Positions 38,608-49,963 are shown, numbered from the stretch's first letter. The stretch: DNA of 64,000 bases from Neobacillus sp. PS3-34 (GCF_030915465.1 NZ_CP133267.1:1240001-1304000); one strand, 5' to 3'. The notes: generated by a model not told the origin, from the letters alone. Translations and numbers: made by a program.

Positions 38608-39171
38608 ATGAATCGACAGCAGCGAATAAAACTATTTGAACACCAATCCAGGGCATATACAGAAGGTACCGTTGAGATGATTAACGAGCAATGGATATTT
38701 TTTGATGAGGAAACAGAGGAAGCCGTCCTCCTCGATGAATATCTTCATCAGGAAATTGAAGTATTTCGTTTCAATCGGTGGAAGAAGGGAATTTTGTTTG
38801 AAGCGGGAAAAATATGCCTGGCGGACGAAATTGACTTCCTCCGCAACAACGATTTGGTGAGGATCAGAAAGCATTTAATCTATTCTCTTGAACGTTTGTT
38901 GGAGGGAATGAATGATGAGGCTTTTATTCAATTTGTTACAACGTTGAATTCCTTGCAATTTTCTATATATGATTGTCTGTATTGCTACAATCATCTCTCC
39001 TTTTTAACCGATGAAAACAAGAAAAACGGGGTCAATTTTATGGTTTTCGATAATCAGGAGCAAATCTGCAATGTACAGCACCATTTTTGCTATTATGAAA
39101 AAACAAATGACCGGTTTGAATTCACCTTAAACACTGGAAAAAGGCTAGTGATTGAAAAAATAATGAAATAG
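38608..39171 (+). CDS. yisN: YisN-like protein (DUF2777)
   Basis: Encodes 187 residues from ATG 38608, which has GGAGG eight bases upstream; 15 further in-frame codons before it are unlikely to be translated. Soluble, with SIYDCLYCYNHLSFL (CxxC) and FDNQEQICNVQHHF as the most distinctive stretches. The gene lies next to asnO as in B. subtilis. The Cys/His pattern could bind metal, but no function is known. Confidence 0.82.
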   Translation: MNRQQRIKLFEHQSRAYTEGTVEMINEQWIFFDEETEEAVLLDEYLHQEIEVFRFNRWKKGILFEAGKICLADEIDFLRNNDLVRIRKHLIYSLERLLEGMNDEAFIQFVTTLNSLQFSIYDCLYCYNHLSFLTDENKKNGVNFMVFDNQEQICNVQHHFCYYEKTNDRFEFTLNTGKRLVIEKIMK

Positions 39172-39184
39172 GTCTGGCAATATG

Positions 39185-39221
39185 CAAAAAGGGATCCAGA
39201 ATGTTTCTGAATCCTTTTTGT
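39185..39221. terminator. Bidirectional terminator between yisN and the FIST-EAL gene
   Basis: AAAAAGG..AT.CAGAA pairs with TTCTG.AT.CCTTTTT, an imperfect stem with A- and T-runs on the two sides. Confidence 0.8.
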
Positions 39222-42153
39222 TATGATAAAAGTACCGCATTCTTGTTAAGTCTGTTTTCAAAATCAGCTGAAAGAAGCGGTTTATGCAGGTAAAATCCCT
39301 GTGCATAGTGACACTGAAGCTCCTTTAAGAGTTCGATTTGTTCCTTTGTTTCCACTCCCTCGGCAACCACTTTTACCGAAAGTCCCTGACCCATTGTAAT
39401 AATCGCTTTTACAATCGCGATATCAGAGGTATCCACTTTTAAATTATTAATAAACGATCGATCGATCTTTAATGTATTAATAGGAAGATTACGCAGATAG
39501 CTTAATGATGAATACCCTGTTCCGAAATCATCAATCGACACCATTACACCCATTTCCCGTAGTGCTTTCATTGTCATTATGCTGTATTCAATATTTCTCA
39601 GCATCGCGCTTTCGGTTAATTCAAGTGTAAGATATTTGGGTTCGAGACCTGATTCATGCAAAGCGTTTTGAACTTCAGTTAAGAAATCGGGCTTCTGGAA
39701 CTGATACGCAGAAACATTGATGGAAATGGTAATTTCTCCGAGACCTAAATCATGCCATTTTTTATTTTGAATACATGCCGTCCTTAATACCCAAGCGCCT
39801 ATTTCATCAATCAAGCCTGTTTCTTCTGCGAGCGGGATAAAATCTCCTGGAGAAACCAGTCCCATCTTTGGATGATCCCAGCGGATTACGCATCACTTCC
39901 ATATAAATTCCCCGTAGCCAAATCGATCAGCGGCTGGTAGCATAAGAAAAATTCATCCTTTTGGAGTGCTTTTCTTAAATAACTTTCCAGCTCAAGCCTC
40001 ATCAACGCCTGTTCATTCATCTCTGTTGAGAAAAATGTAATTTGGTTGCCGCCGGAGTGTTTAGAAAGATTCATAGCAATATCGGCATTTTTAAATAATT
40101 CCTGCTCTTCTGATCCATCATGTGGAAACAGGCTGACCCCTATGCTCGCTGTTACAAAAAATTCTTTCTGTTCAAAAAAGAAGGGCTCCGAAATACATTG
40201 AATAATAGATTCTGCCATCTTTAAAACTTCTTCTCTCGTTACGTTTTTCGTTAGAATGAGGGTGAATTTATCCCCGCTGAACCTGCCGAAATATGCACCG
40301 GAGGGAAGTTCCTTCTTTATTCTACTTGCAATTTCCTTCAGAATGACGTCGCCAGCAGAATGTCCAAGGCTGTCATTGATAATTTTAAAACGGTCGACAT
40401 CGATAAATAATACGGACAGCAGTCTCTTTTTCTTTTTCACTCTCTTAATCATCTCATCCAGCTGCTCCGTAATTTTCAGCCTGTTTGGCAGCCCTGTTTG
40501 ATAATCGTAATAGGCGAGCTGGGTTATTTTTTCTTCAATTTTTTTCTGTTCGGTAATATTCCTGCCAATACCGTATAGCCCAATCGCTTCCCCATTTACG
40601 GTAATCGGAATATTCTTCATTTGAAAAAGCTGAACCTCTCCCTTGACATTGGCAATTTCAAGATTATAAGATTGCTCTTTTCCTTTTAATGCCCGAATAA
40701 AATGGCCTTTCGCGCGGGGGATATCCACTTCCTTAATAAACTTCATTGCCGATTTCCCGAGGACGTCGCTTTCAGAATAACCAAAAGTTTTTTCAAAGGA
40801 ACGATTTACACTCGTAAAATGACCATTCAGATCTGTTGAATACACAAAATCGGTATTATTATCAAATAATGAACGATAATATTGGCCTGATAGAGCTAAA
40901 TTTTCATTCAAAATGCGTGTGTCATTCTGAGAAGCCTGCATTAAATGGGTTAGTGAAATAATTGAATTCAGATTATCTGGTGCCGTATATTCAAAAGATG
41001 GAATTGCTTCCCTTTTTTTTGGTATGGCATCTTCTGAAATTGCCAGGAACGTAAGTGAATGCCCGATGATTTGCGGATTTTTCTTTTTAATGGAATAGAC
41101 CTCACCATATGAGAAAAAGCCGTCTGTCGGCGCAATTGTTTGGAGCATTTCTAATTCAGCATTTGAAAAATCCCTCATATAATGCTTACGCGCCATACAG
41201 TTATAAACAAAGATGCTCTCTACGGTTTTCCTCGACAGCCTTTTCATTGCAGAAAGTGAATTATCAATAACTGAAGCAATGTCAGGATATGCAAACGTTA
41301 GCTGTTCCCCTGTTGCTATACTCCGATTTACTTCGATTGCACCTTGTTCAAGTACCTTTGAAATAAACACGGAAACTCTTTCACCATTCAAGTCTATAAT
41401 AAATGGAAATTCGGTTCCTGACTTTGGAAGGTCATTGACGAAGGCCTCTCCTAAGTATTGCTTCAATATTTGCAGCGGCTTTCTATCATCGAGCCCATAA
41501 ATGATTCTTCCGGTCGATTTTGTCACAGTTATCCGTTTACCTATTTCACGCCATTTAAAATTTGAACCAGTCTCCACAATTAAATCCTGATTATTTAAGA
41601 CAACCGCAACGGCACCTGTTGAAGTGATACAATTTTCATTGAACACATAGCCTGACTCAAATTTCCCATTATCACCGGCAATGCCTCCTGAAAGAAGAAC
41701 GTCTGAGCTGTTTGTATGAATTCCATCAAGAAGCTGCTGGGAATCGATTTGAAAATTACCCGTAAACAGGATCATCGCCTTTGTGTCGATGGAAATTAAT
41801 TCTCCCGCAAGTTTTTTGCCCATTGTGAAGCTGTCAGTATAATTCTCTAAATCAAGAAGAATCGATTTCAATGTGGTTTTCTCAAAGGAGGTAAATGATA
41901 GGACTATTGTCTGTTCACCGGTGGTGCCCGACATTATTTCCCCTGCTGTCGTACAGCCGATTATAACCGCTTGTGGTACAAGGGCTTGAAGGGAATCCTG
42001 GACTTCTTTTATGACCGATTGATCCACAATTCCAGAAAAAATCTGTATCAATAAGGATGGAAATGCATGCAACCCATTTTCTTTTATAAAGTGAAGAAGC
42101 TGCAGATGATTCTCATATGTACAACTGGTCGTTTTTGCCAACGCAATCACCAT
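39221..42153 (-). CDS. FIST-PAS-GGDEF-EAL sensor, c-di-GMP turnover protein (frameshifted)
   Basis: Restored length about 977 residues. Order: FIST_N (about 20-210; AVIIGCTTAGEIMSG), FIST_C (about 220-370; SVFVYNCMARKHYM-like end), PAS (about 425-540; FDNNTDFVYSTDLNGHFTSV), GGDEF (about 545-710) and EAL (about 720-977). The cyclase motif is SGDKF instead of GGDEF, so the cyclase is probably dead. In the EAL domain the N, E, DD, K, E and Q positions are kept (INVSAYQF, ELTES, SIDDFGTGYS, LKIDRSF, AEGVET, YAQGF), but the first motif would read DAL (GAT GCG TTA) once the missing base near 39893 is added. Likely a phosphodiesterase with a ligand-sensing front end. Confidence 0.88.
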
Positions 42154-42238
42154 TTATCTTCAAATTTCGACTTTTCTTACTACTATAAAAATAACACATA
42201 TAGATTGCCATTGGTATTTCAATTTTCTTTTACAAAGC

Positions 42239-42266
42239 AAAAAGCTGCCAAAAATGGCAGCTTTTT
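42239..42266. terminator. Terminator after yisL
   Basis: AAAAAGCTGCCA pairs with TGGCAGCTTTTT around AAAA. It follows the yisL stop on the minus strand. Confidence 0.9.
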
Positions 42267-42275
42267 AATTGAATT

Positions 42276-42638
42276 TTATGAAAAAGGGTGGAAACCAAGT
42301 GGCAGTTTTAATCCTAAGTATAGAGCCAATAAAAAGGCAATCGCAAATTGAATCCATAAAACAGAAGTCCTTCTTCCCCTTGACGTCCTCATTAAAATGA
42401 ATTCCATCGTAGCAATTACCCATAAGCCCGCAGCCATTTTTAAAATATATGTTGGGTTGATATGGAGGTGGTACCTAAAAACTAATTCAATGCCTGTCCC
42501 AATAATCAGCAAATAAAATACACGTAAAATCATTGAAACAATTTTTGCACCTTTTTGCTTCCCGCTATTATGTAATCCCAACGCAACGAAAAATAAAATG
42601 ATGGCTAATAACCAGGATGTAATATGAACGTGTGTCAT
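42276..42638 (-). CDS. yisL: YisL family membrane protein (UPF0344)
   Basis: Encodes 120 residues with four membrane helices (about 5-22, 35-55, 65-82, 92-112). MTHVHITSWLLAIILFFVAL and GFHPFS at the end are typical of UPF0344/YisL. Neighbour order yisL-yisK is as in B. subtilis. Function unknown. Confidence 0.88.
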   Translation of the reverse strand: MTHVHITSWLLAIILFFVALGLHNSGKQKGAKIVSMILRVFYLLIIGTGIELVFRYHLHINPTYILKMAAGLWVIATMEFILMRTSRGRRTSVLWIQFAIAFLLALYLGLKLPLGFHPFS

Positions 42639-42738
42639 CCAATATGCCTCCTAAAAGATTCTTTTTATCCGTTCCTATCATATCACAGGGCTATAAAAAA
42701 ACCTAAAAATAAGGTGGTAATGTTTTCTTCTTTAGAGA

Positions 42739-43643
42739 TCAATTATTATGATGAGAAATGACATTTTTTAGTGTTCCTATACCCTCTATTGTTATTTCGA
42801 TCTTGTCTCCAGGTAATAAAAATTTAGGCGGCTTGAAGCCTTTTCCAACCCCCGCTGGTGTTCCTGTGGCGATGATATCCCCCGGTTCAAGCATCATGCC
42901 CTGTGACAGAACTGATATAACTTCCTCAAGCGGGAAGATGAACTTGCTCGTAGACGAATTCTGCCTGATTTCATCATTCACAATGGTTTGTATTCTAAGA
43001 TTTCCAGGATTCTTAATTTTATCTTTATGGACGATCCACGGACCCATCGGGCAGGAGGTATCAAGACTTTTTCCAATAAAAAACTGCTTATGCCTGGCCT
43101 GAAATCTCTTGCAGTAATGTCATTCAAAATGGTATACCCAAAAACATAGTCCATTGCTTCTTCCCTGCTAATGGCTTTTCCTTTTTTCCCAATAATGACT
43201 GCCAGTTCTCCCTCATAATCGAGTTCCTTCGTTACGGCAGTATGATTTTGCACCTCCGCATTTGGACCTATGACTGAAGTAGTGGCTTTTGTAAATACCA
43301 TTATATGTTCGGGAATATCGGCAGCACTGCCCATTTCAATCGCATGGTCTGCATAATTCTTTCCGACACAGAAAATATTCTTGGCTGGCCTTGCAATTGG
43401 TGCGAGAAGCTCCACTTCTTTAAGAGGGATATAAAGTTTCTCTTTTTCTGGCTTGCTTATTAGCTCGATTACCATTTCTATAAATCTTTCACCTAACTGG
43501 ATGCATTCCAGCAATGATGCCGGGAAGTCCTGTTCTCCTGAAACCGTTTCTTCAGACTGTTTTAATGGCAAAACTTTAGTACCCTCTTCATTCATCAGGC
43601 CGACAAATGTTCCATTTTCATTTTTTGCCGTTACAAACCTCAT
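42739..43643 (-). CDS. yisK: YisK, fumarylacetoacetate-hydrolase family oxaloacetate decarboxylase (frameshifted)
   Basis: Restored length 301 residues, as in B. subtilis YisK, which has oxaloacetate decarboxylase activity and interacts with the Mbl cytoskeleton. FAH-fold motifs: FCVGKNYADHAIEM, the metal ligands in LDYEGELAVIIGKKG, GYTILNDITARDF, and ATGTPAGVGKG. One base is missing at TTC(C)AGGCC (43096-43103), after which QARHKQFFIGKSLDTSCPMG continues. The ATG at 43643 has GAGGTG upstream. The missing base abuts GGCC. Confidence 0.92.
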
Positions 43644-43670
43644 CCCTGCACCTCTTCCCAATATTTTATT

Positions 43671-43711
43671 TAAAGTAAAAAGGCAGCTGCCAGATTTTTG
43701 CGGCCGCTACC
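43671..43711 (-). terminator. Terminator of the tad operon
   Basis: On the minus strand GGTAGC pairs (one G-U) with GCTGCC; the loop is GC-rich and TTTTTACTTT follows. It lies 38 bases after the last tad gene. Confidence 0.75.
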
Positions 43712-43748
43712 TTTAATTTTATCAATTCAACCTGGTACCTGAAAAGTT

Positions 43749-44668
43749 TCACTTTTGAAAGGTTTGCACAAACTGAATAATTGCAGGGCCCAGCAGGACA
43801 ATAAACAAACTTGGAAAAATAAAAATAACAAGAGGAAACAGCATTTTGATTGGTGCTTTCATCGCTTCCTCTTCCGCTCTTTGTTTACGCTGTTCCCTTA
43901 CCTCAGCAGATTGAACCCTCAGGACCTGCACCATTCCTATCCCCAATTTTTCTGCCTGCAAAATGCTGCTAATAAATGTCCTTATTTCATCAACACTAAG
44001 CCTGTCACGGATACCAGACAGTGCTTCTCTCCTTGTTTTCCCAAGGCGGATTTCCTCCAGGCAGCGATGGAATTCATCAACGATGACACCCTCTTTTTTT
44101 GAGACCACCTTGCTGACGGCCGAATCAAATCCGAGCCCCGCCTCAAGACTTACGGTAAGCAAATCCAATATGTCAGGAAGTTCTTTTAATGCTTTCCGGT
44201 TCCTGCCCTTTGTTTTTTGCTTCAAATATAGATGGGGAGCGGCCAGGCTTAGCATCAGTCCCATCACTGCAAAAATTGGAATTAGGGCAGTTCCTGATTT
44301 GAGGAGGACTGCATAGCCCCCGAAAATCAGGGGCAACACAAGGAAAAGGGCTGTTTGCAGAAGCCTGAAATCCACAGCGGTCATCCCCATCGGGCTCCCT
44401 GCCAATTGTAGCTTTTTCTCAATCCTTGCTTCCTTCTCCCCTGGCATTCTTTTTTTAAACCCTCTTTTAAAATCTAGGAAAAGGGACTTAATAAATCGAC
44501 TGTAAAAAGCAGGCTTCCTTTCAATCCCTCTATTTTCTTCAGGCTGCTGTTTTTCGCCAGTAACGAAGACATTAAGCCGCTTTTTGACACGGCCTTTTTC
44601 TCACTCCCATTTAGAAGCAAGCCGTAAATCAGCATTGAAATTGTCATAAAGAAAAATAAAAAGACCAT
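43749..44668 (-). CDS. tadC: Tad pilus platform protein TadC (frameshifted)
   Basis: GspF-domain inner-membrane protein, paired with TadB as assembly platform of the Flp/Tad pilus. Restored length about 306 residues. An N-terminal membrane helix is followed by a break near 44510 where one base is missing; the frame then reads KPAFYSRFIKSLFLDFKRGF and MPGEKEARIEKKLQLAG. The GspF segment contains LPDILDLLTVSLEAGLGFDSAV and a C-terminal membrane helix. The start lies four bases after tadB stop. Confidence 0.9.
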
Positions 44669-44672
44669 GGTC

Positions 44673-45632
44673 TTACACCTCGATGGTGGTTATTTTTTTT
44701 ATCATAATAAAACCGATAACTCCGGAAGTGAAGCCTGCAGCCACCATCAACAGGCCAATTGAATTATGAAAAAGGGTACCAATATAGCCAGGCTGGATAA
44801 GATATAGGACCAGGCCAAGTATAATCGGAAGCAGTCCAATGACAATTCCGGAAAGCCTGCCCTGTGCCGTAAGAGTCATGATTTGGCGCTGTATTTTATT
44901 CCGGTCCCTGATGGTTTCAACAATTTTATCAAGTACGGTTGCAAGATTTCCTCCCACTTGCCTCTGAATCAGGATCGCCTGAATCATTAAGTCGAGGTCT
45001 TCGCTCGGCATCCTTTCCTTTAAATCATTTAATGAATCCTCAAGGCTGCTTCCATATTGCATTTCCTTTAATACCGAGTCCATTTCATCTTTAATTGGCG
45101 TACCTGCTTCTTCAATGACAGCCTTTAAAGCCTGAGGGAAACTGAAACCAGCCCTTAAAGAACCAACAATGGTGGTAATCATATCTGCCAGACCATCATT
45201 AAACTTTTCCACACGCTCTCTTTGCTTTTTACGTAAATACCATTTCGGAAAAAAGAAGCCTAATGCAAATCCAACCAAAAGCAGGAGCCATTTTCCTGTG
45301 AACAAAACAAAAAGGCAGCCGCACAATGCCGTCGAAATCCATTGAAAAATGATATATTCTTCCGGCTTAATCGGTAATCCTGATCTGGCCAGCTGGGTTT
45401 CAAGCTTAGTATTTTTTTGCTTAGATAATAAACTTTTCCTTATTCTTTGTTTTGCCAATTGATAATGTGAGAAAATCCTCAAATGATTGCTCTTTAACTT
45501 TTCATCAGAAACTGATAAATATCTCTTCATCCTTTTTTCGACTCTCTGATCGGAATGGACAAAGAACTGCAGCATAAAGTAGAAAAAGAGAAAAGAGGTG
45601 AACAGAAAAAAGGAAAGGATTATCAGCGTCAT
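44673..45632 (-). CDS. tadB: Tad pilus platform protein TadB
   Basis: Encodes 319 residues: an N-terminal membrane helix, a cytosolic GspF domain ([36 protein letters not shown]) and C-terminal helices. The ATG at 45632 overlaps the tadA stop (ATGA) with GAGGAG upstream, so translation is coupled; a GTG three codons earlier is less likely. Works with TadC and the TadA ATPase. Confidence 0.93.
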   Translation of the reverse strand: MTLIILSFFLFTSFLFFYFMLQFFVHSDQRVEKRMKRYLSVSDEKLKSNHLRIFSHYQLAKQRIRKSLLSKQKNTKLETQLARSGLPIKPEEYIIFQWISTALCGCLFVLFTGKWLLLLVGFALGFFFPKWYLRKKQRERVEKFNDGLADMITTIVGSLRAGFSFPQALKAVIEEAGTPIKDEMDSVLKEMQYGSSLEDSLNDLKERMPSEDLDLMIQAILIQRQVGGNLATVLDKIVETIRDRNKIQRQIMTLTAQGRLSGIVIGLLPIILGLVLYLIQPGYIGTLFHNSIGLLMVAAGFTSGVIGFIMIKKITTIEV

Positions 45633-47062
45633 ACTCCCCACTCCTCTGCTTCAATAAATACGCCTGCCGGAATGTGAATGCCAGATGTTTCAAGTCGCTC
45701 ATAAAATTTGGGACGCACACCCGTTGGGACAAGCCTGCCAATTATCTTCCCCTCCTGACTGACCCCTTCTTGCTTAAAAGTGAAGATATCCTGAAGCACA
45801 ATGATATCCCCTTCCAAACCTTGTACTTCTGTAATACTGACGATTTTCCTCGTTCCGTCCTTTAAACGGGTTTGCTGGATAATCACGTCAATTGCTCCTG
45901 CAATTTGCTCTCTTATTGCCTTAACAGGAAGCTCTACCCCCGCCAACAAGACCATCGTTTCCAGTCGTGCAATCATATCACGGGGGCTATTGGAATGCCC
46001 GGTTGCAAGGGAGCCGTCATGGCCAGTATTCATTGCCTGAAGCATATCCAGCGCCTCACCACCCCTGACCTCACCTATGATAACCCTGTCAGGTCTCATC
46101 CTTAACGAATTTCTTACCAGATCCCGGATAGTAATGGCACCTTTGCCTTCAATATTAGGCGGCCGCGATTCCAGTGAGACGACATGATCTTGCCCGAGCT
46201 GAAGCTCAGCTGCATCTTCAATTGTGACTATCCTTTCATCTGTTGGGATGAAATTGGAGAGCACATTTAAAGTGGTTGTTTTTCCTGAACCTGTCCCTCC
46301 GCTGACAAAAACATTCAGCCTTGCCTTTACACAAGCTTCAAGGAATATTGCCATTTCTTCTGTAACAGTTCCGAATGTAATAAGATCCTCGATTTGAAAT
46401 GGATCCTTTGAAAATTTTCGGATTGTAATAGTCGGCCCATTCAAGGCAAGAGGGGGGATAATCGCATTTACACGTGATCCATCAGGGAGGCGGGCATCGA
46501 CCATCGGGGAGCTTTCATCTATTCTTCTGCCGATTGGGGAGACAATTTTATCAATGACGCTCATGACATGTTCATCATCCCGAAATTGAATCGAAGTCAG
46601 CTCTAATTTCCCTTTCCTCTCACAGTAGACCTGATTCGGTCCGTTTACCATTACTTCTGAAACATCTTCATCAAGTAATAAGGGGTTTATCGGCCTAAAG
46701 CCTGTGAGGTCGTTCGAAAGCTCATCAATTACTTTTTTCCGGTCGATCTGTCCGCGGAAGGATTCATCCTCCTTAATTAGCTCAAGCGCCATCGCTTCAA
46801 GCTTAGGAATGATTTCCTCTACCTCTTCATCCTTCATTTCCTGAAGAATTTTTTTGTGGAGAAGGTTTTTCAATTCCTGGTGCTTGTCTGTTTTCCTTGA
46901 TCTTGCCTGCTCCTTTGAACTTTCCTTGCCTCTCTGGTCACGAAAGGCCGCCATGATGTCTATTTTCGTAGAACCGGAATGTAAACCTGGATTGGATGGA
47001 TCATTCAAGGGTTCCCCGCTGGTCTGTTGCGTCTTTTCCTGAATCCGGTCTAATAGGCTCAT
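45629..47062 (-). CDS. tadA: Tad pilus assembly ATPase TadA/CpaF
   Basis: Encodes 477 residues of the GspE/VirB11-like CpaF family. An N-terminal helical region (about 1-150) precedes the ATPase core: Walker [11 protein letters not shown] (about 255-264), the Asp box [12 protein letters not shown], Walker [14 protein letters not shown] and the His box [11 protein letters not shown]. It powers extension (and in Caulobacter retraction) of the Tad pilus. It overlaps tadZ at the start (ATGA) and tadB at its end. Confidence 0.96.
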   Translation of the reverse strand: MSLLDRIQEKTQQTSGEPLNDPSNPGLHSGSTKIDIMAAFRDQRGKESSKEQARSRKTDKHQELKNLLHKKILQEMKDEEVEEIIPKLEAMALELIKEDESFRGQIDRKKVIDELSNDLTGFRPINPLLLDEDVSEVMVNGPNQVYCERKGKLELTSIQFRDDEHVMSVIDKIVSPIGRRIDESSPMVDARLPDGSRVNAIIPPLALNGPTITIRKFSKDPFQIEDLITFGTVTEEMAIFLEACVKARLNVFVSGGTGSGKTTTLNVLSNFIPTDERIVTIEDAAELQLGQDHVVSLESRPPNIEGKGAITIRDLVRNSLRMRPDRVIIGEVRGGEALDMLQAMNTGHDGSLATGHSNSPRDMIARLETMVLLAGVELPVKAIREQIAGAIDVIIQQTRLKDGTRKIVSITEVQGLEGDIIVLQDIFTFKQEGVSQEGKIIGRLVPTGVRPKFYERLETSGIHIPAGVFIEAEEWGV

Positions 47063-47921
47063 GTGTCCGATCCTCCTTTACTGCGTTTTCGTGATAGCCA
47101 TTTCGATAAGATTGAAACGTGTTTATTAGTTTGAATAAAACTTATTTCCCTTCTTGACGTAATGAGTTCAGCCATTTTGAAAACCCCTTTAGCTACCTCT
47201 GTTTTCCCTTGATTCATCACAAAAGGAATGCCTATATTTAGTGACTGGGAACAAACTTGAAAATCATTCGGGATATAAATAGGATCATCTTCTCCTAATA
47301 TTGCAGCGGCATCTGATGCCTGAATGACACTATCCATGTTGGCCCTGTTGATTACCACCCTCACTTTGGGGCGAAGGCCAAGAATATCGAACGTTTCAAG
47401 CATCAGCTTCGTATTTTTCAATGCTGCCATTTCCAAATTGGTGACGACCAGGACCTGATCGGCCTCTCCACCAAATTGATGGTTTGCTCGCCCAGCCCGG
47501 CGCCTGTATCAGTTATCACAAAGTCATGCCTTGCCAACATTAAATCGAGAATCTTATTTACTGCCTCTTTCGTCACAAGATCAGCGAATTCAGGGCGCTC
47601 AGGAGCAGGCAAAACCTTTACACCGCTATCATGGCTGCATAAATAGCCGCCGAGACTATGTTCATCGAGCGATTCAATCCCTTCAATCACTTCCTTGATT
47701 GTAAAGGTAGACTGCAGATCCATTGCCAGGCTGACATCACCAAACTGAAAATCTCCATCTAAAACGGCTACAGAAATATTTTTCTTAAATAACGCCAATG
47801 CCAGATTCACTGTCAGAATGGTGCGACCAATTCCACCTTTTGCACTGCAAACGGCTATCATTTCCCCGCGTTTCGAAATTGTATTCGTCCCCACTGTTTG
47901 CATTTCGTTATGGCCTGTCAT
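47059..47921 (-). CDS. tadZ: Tad locus ParA-like protein TadZ/CpaE (frameshifted)
   Basis: MinD/ParA-type localisation factor of Tad systems. Restored length about 287 residues. The deviant Walker A reads [14 protein letters not shown], with Arg where Lys is usual (KGGxGKT), so ATP binding may be weakened. DGDFQFGDV and [11 protein letters not shown] follow. One base is missing at GAG[N]AGGCC (47461-47466); repair gives [20 protein letters not shown]. Located between cpaB and tadA. Confidence 0.88.
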
Positions 47922-47946
47922 GAATCGTCACCTTCCATGTTAAACA

Positions 47947-48648
47947 TTAATGATTGTGGCTTGAAGCATTATCTTCCTTTATTACTGGCCGTTTATGAAG
48001 GATGAAATGAATATTTCCCTGTTCAGAAGCATTAACCAGTTTGAGAGCATCCTGAGGTTTCAGCTCGAGTGTTACAGAACTGTATTCTGCATATGGCTCC
48101 TTTTTATCATCCGGTGTCAAAATTTTTCTGCCTACTGCCAGTACCCTTGCCTTTTCCAGCAGAATAACAGATACCACTGTTCCCTGAAGCTTGTTTCCCC
48201 TCGAATATATAACATCTACTTCATCTTCCGGCTCCATCAAATTTGAAACCGACTGGTTGAAGTTAGCACCTACGGAAACTGCCCGGTAGTCCTCTCTTAC
48301 TTTCCGGGAAACATAGATGGTTTCTTCCTTTTCAGAGACAAGCCTATGTGTAAGAATGGGTTCACCTTTGGCAATCATTGACGTCGCCGTCTTTCCGACC
48401 GCCTGTTCAGTTGTTTTGATGGTTTCCGGCAGGACATTTTTTTTCGGGATATTCACCACTTCAAGCTTATCTGCTGTAATTTTTTCATTATTTTGTATTT
48501 CTTCCTTAGCTACCACGACGGATACCGTATGGGTGGTCGATACCTTTTCAGCATTAAACTGCTGCATATATTTAAAAAACAAAAATGTAGTAATAATACC
48601 CATTACCAACGCTAATAGTAAAACTAATTTGGATCGCAATCTTTTCAC
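47947..48648 (-). CDS. cpaB: Tad pilus assembly protein CpaB (RcpC-like)
   Basis: Encodes 233 residues: an N-terminal membrane helix (about 7-25), then a SAF domain (VVVAKEEIQNNEKITADKLE) and an RcpC-type domain (VREDYRAVSVGANFNQSVSNLM). In Gram-positives it sits on the outer face of the membrane. The GTG start follows the preceding stop codon directly, with GGAG inside the end of that gene. The usual Gram-negative secretin partner (CpaC/RcpA) is absent, as expected. Confidence 0.9.
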   Translation of the reverse strand: MKRLRSKLVLLLALVMGIITTFLFFKYMQQFNAEKVSTTHTVSVVVAKEEIQNNEKITADKLEVVNIPKKNVLPETIKTTEQAVGKTATSMIAKGEPILTHRLVSEKEETIYVSRKVREDYRAVSVGANFNQSVSNLMEPEDEVDVIYSRGNKLQGTVVSVILLEKARVLAVGRKILTPDDKKEPYAEYSSVTLELKPQDALKLVNASEQGNIHFILHKRPVIKEDNASSHNH

Positions 48649-49566
48649 CTACTCCGTTAATCGAATGCTGTACGCCCCTTTATCCTTGCTTGCCTCATCA
48701 TAAAATCCTGTTCCTGCTCTTTTTATAAACATTCCTCTAATTGACGTGTCTTTCGGATCCATGGGATCTGTTATATAAAAATAGGCAAAACCGGTAATTT
48801 TGATGCTTTTCATTTGATTCTCAGTAAAGTTATACGGATGGTATACAGGTACAAGAATAATTCTTGAACAATCACGGTCATTAAAGTCTCTCGGCATTTC
48901 GGGACACCCATTAATTCGTTCCTGGATCACTGTCCGGGTCTTCCCTGCTATGTTTCCTGTCTGAGTATCGATAATATCGCCGACCTTCAGTTCATCCTTA
49001 TACCCTTTGCTTAAATTTTCCTCATATGTACTCGCCCCTGGGCCTCCCAAAGCAAGGATTCCAAAGTTTCCGTACTCCACTCCTGAAGAATCCACCTTTA
49101 ATTGATAGGTTTTATAAAATTCCAAAGGTATGCTGTCGTCAATACCTAATGGGGCAGCCCCAATCGCCCTGCCCATCTTCCCCAGTTCAGCCGCAGCATG
49201 GACACTGACATCCATCTCATTAAAGCCAAACAATTTTGCAAATGTAAGCTTTACAGGTTTTGTTAAATCAATAGAGACCTTCTTTTCCATCGTAATTTCC
49301 AGGTTTCTCAACGAAGCCGTTTCTTTATCTGTTTCAAGGATCTTTTTGACAACGCCATCCACTTCCTGTTGATTGTTCATCAATTCCTGTGCACCCGACA
49401 GGACGGCAGCATTCGCTGTTTTTTGCATGGCACTTTTTGTCATATAGACAAGGCCACCGTCAATTGCAAGCCCCGCCATGCCCAGCAGCCCCATTAACAT
49501 AAGAGCAACTAAAACGATGGCATTTCCGGCTTCGTCTTTAACAAACCTTCTAAGAAAACAACCCAC
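48649..49566 (-). CDS. TadG-like pilus-associated protein
   Basis: Encodes 305 residues. The N-terminal segment DEAGNAIVLVALMLMGLLGMAG is a TadG/TadE-type hydrophobic anchor, preceded by basic residues. A region with DGGLVYMTKSAMQKTANAAV (about 36-55) resembles the Flp pilus assembly TadG N-terminus. The large extracellular part contains two Cys (GCPEMPRDFNDRDC) that may form a disulfide. It may be a minor pilin or surface component. Confidence 0.82.
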   Translation of the reverse strand: MGCFLRRFVKDEAGNAIVLVALMLMGLLGMAGLAIDGGLVYMTKSAMQKTANAAVLSGAQELMNNQQEVDGVVKKILETDKETASLRNLEITMEKKVSIDLTKPVKLTFAKLFGFNEMDVSVHAAAELGKMGRAIGAAPLGIDDSIPLEFYKTYQLKVDSSGVEYGNFGILALGGPGASTYEENLSKGYKDELKVGDIIDTQTGNIAGKTRTVIQERINGCPEMPRDFNDRDCSRIILVPVYHPYNFTENQMKSIKITGFAYFYITDPMDPKDTSIRGMFIKRAGTGFYDEASKDKGAYSIRLTE

Positions 49567-49579
49567 AGCTTATCCTCCC

Positions 49580-49963
49580 TCATTCAACCCGTATGGTTGA
49601 CTCGGTTTCAATATCAATAGGATTTGGCAAAAGCTCGGAAATGAACGGGGTGTTCAGCCTAAATGGATAATGGAGCCTGACTGTAACATAATCACCCGAA
49701 TGTCGATTTGATTCAGCAGGAGTGATATCCACTCTTAAGCTTGATACATTACCAAGTTGAACATAGTGATGGGCGAAATCAATAATTTGTGCATCCTTTT
49801 TTCCCAGCCCTCCCATTCTGACTGTTTCCTGGGCGGCCATATGCAAATGTGCATATGAATACATGAGCCGGCCGAAATCAATGATGCCAGCTAATAACAG
49901 AAGAAGGACCGGCAGCAGCAAGGCCATTTCAACAAGCGACTGGCCCCGTTCGTCCTTTATCAT
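49580..49963 (-). CDS. tadE: TadE-family minor pilin
   Basis: Encodes 127 residues. The N-terminus MIKDERGQSLVEMALLLPVL is the TadE signature, with a pilin-like G/QSLVE junction and a hydrophobic helix. The ATG at 49963 has GGGGGG eight bases upstream and lies inside the end of tadV, so translation is coupled. Minor pilins of this family are processed by the TadV peptidase. Confidence 0.9.
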   Translation of the reverse strand: MIKDERGQSLVEMALLLPVLLLLLAGIIDFGRLMYSYAHLHMAAQETVRMGGLGKKDAQIIDFAHHYVQLGNVSSLRVDITPAESNRHSGDYVTVRLHYPFRLNTPFISELLPNPIDIETESTIRVE

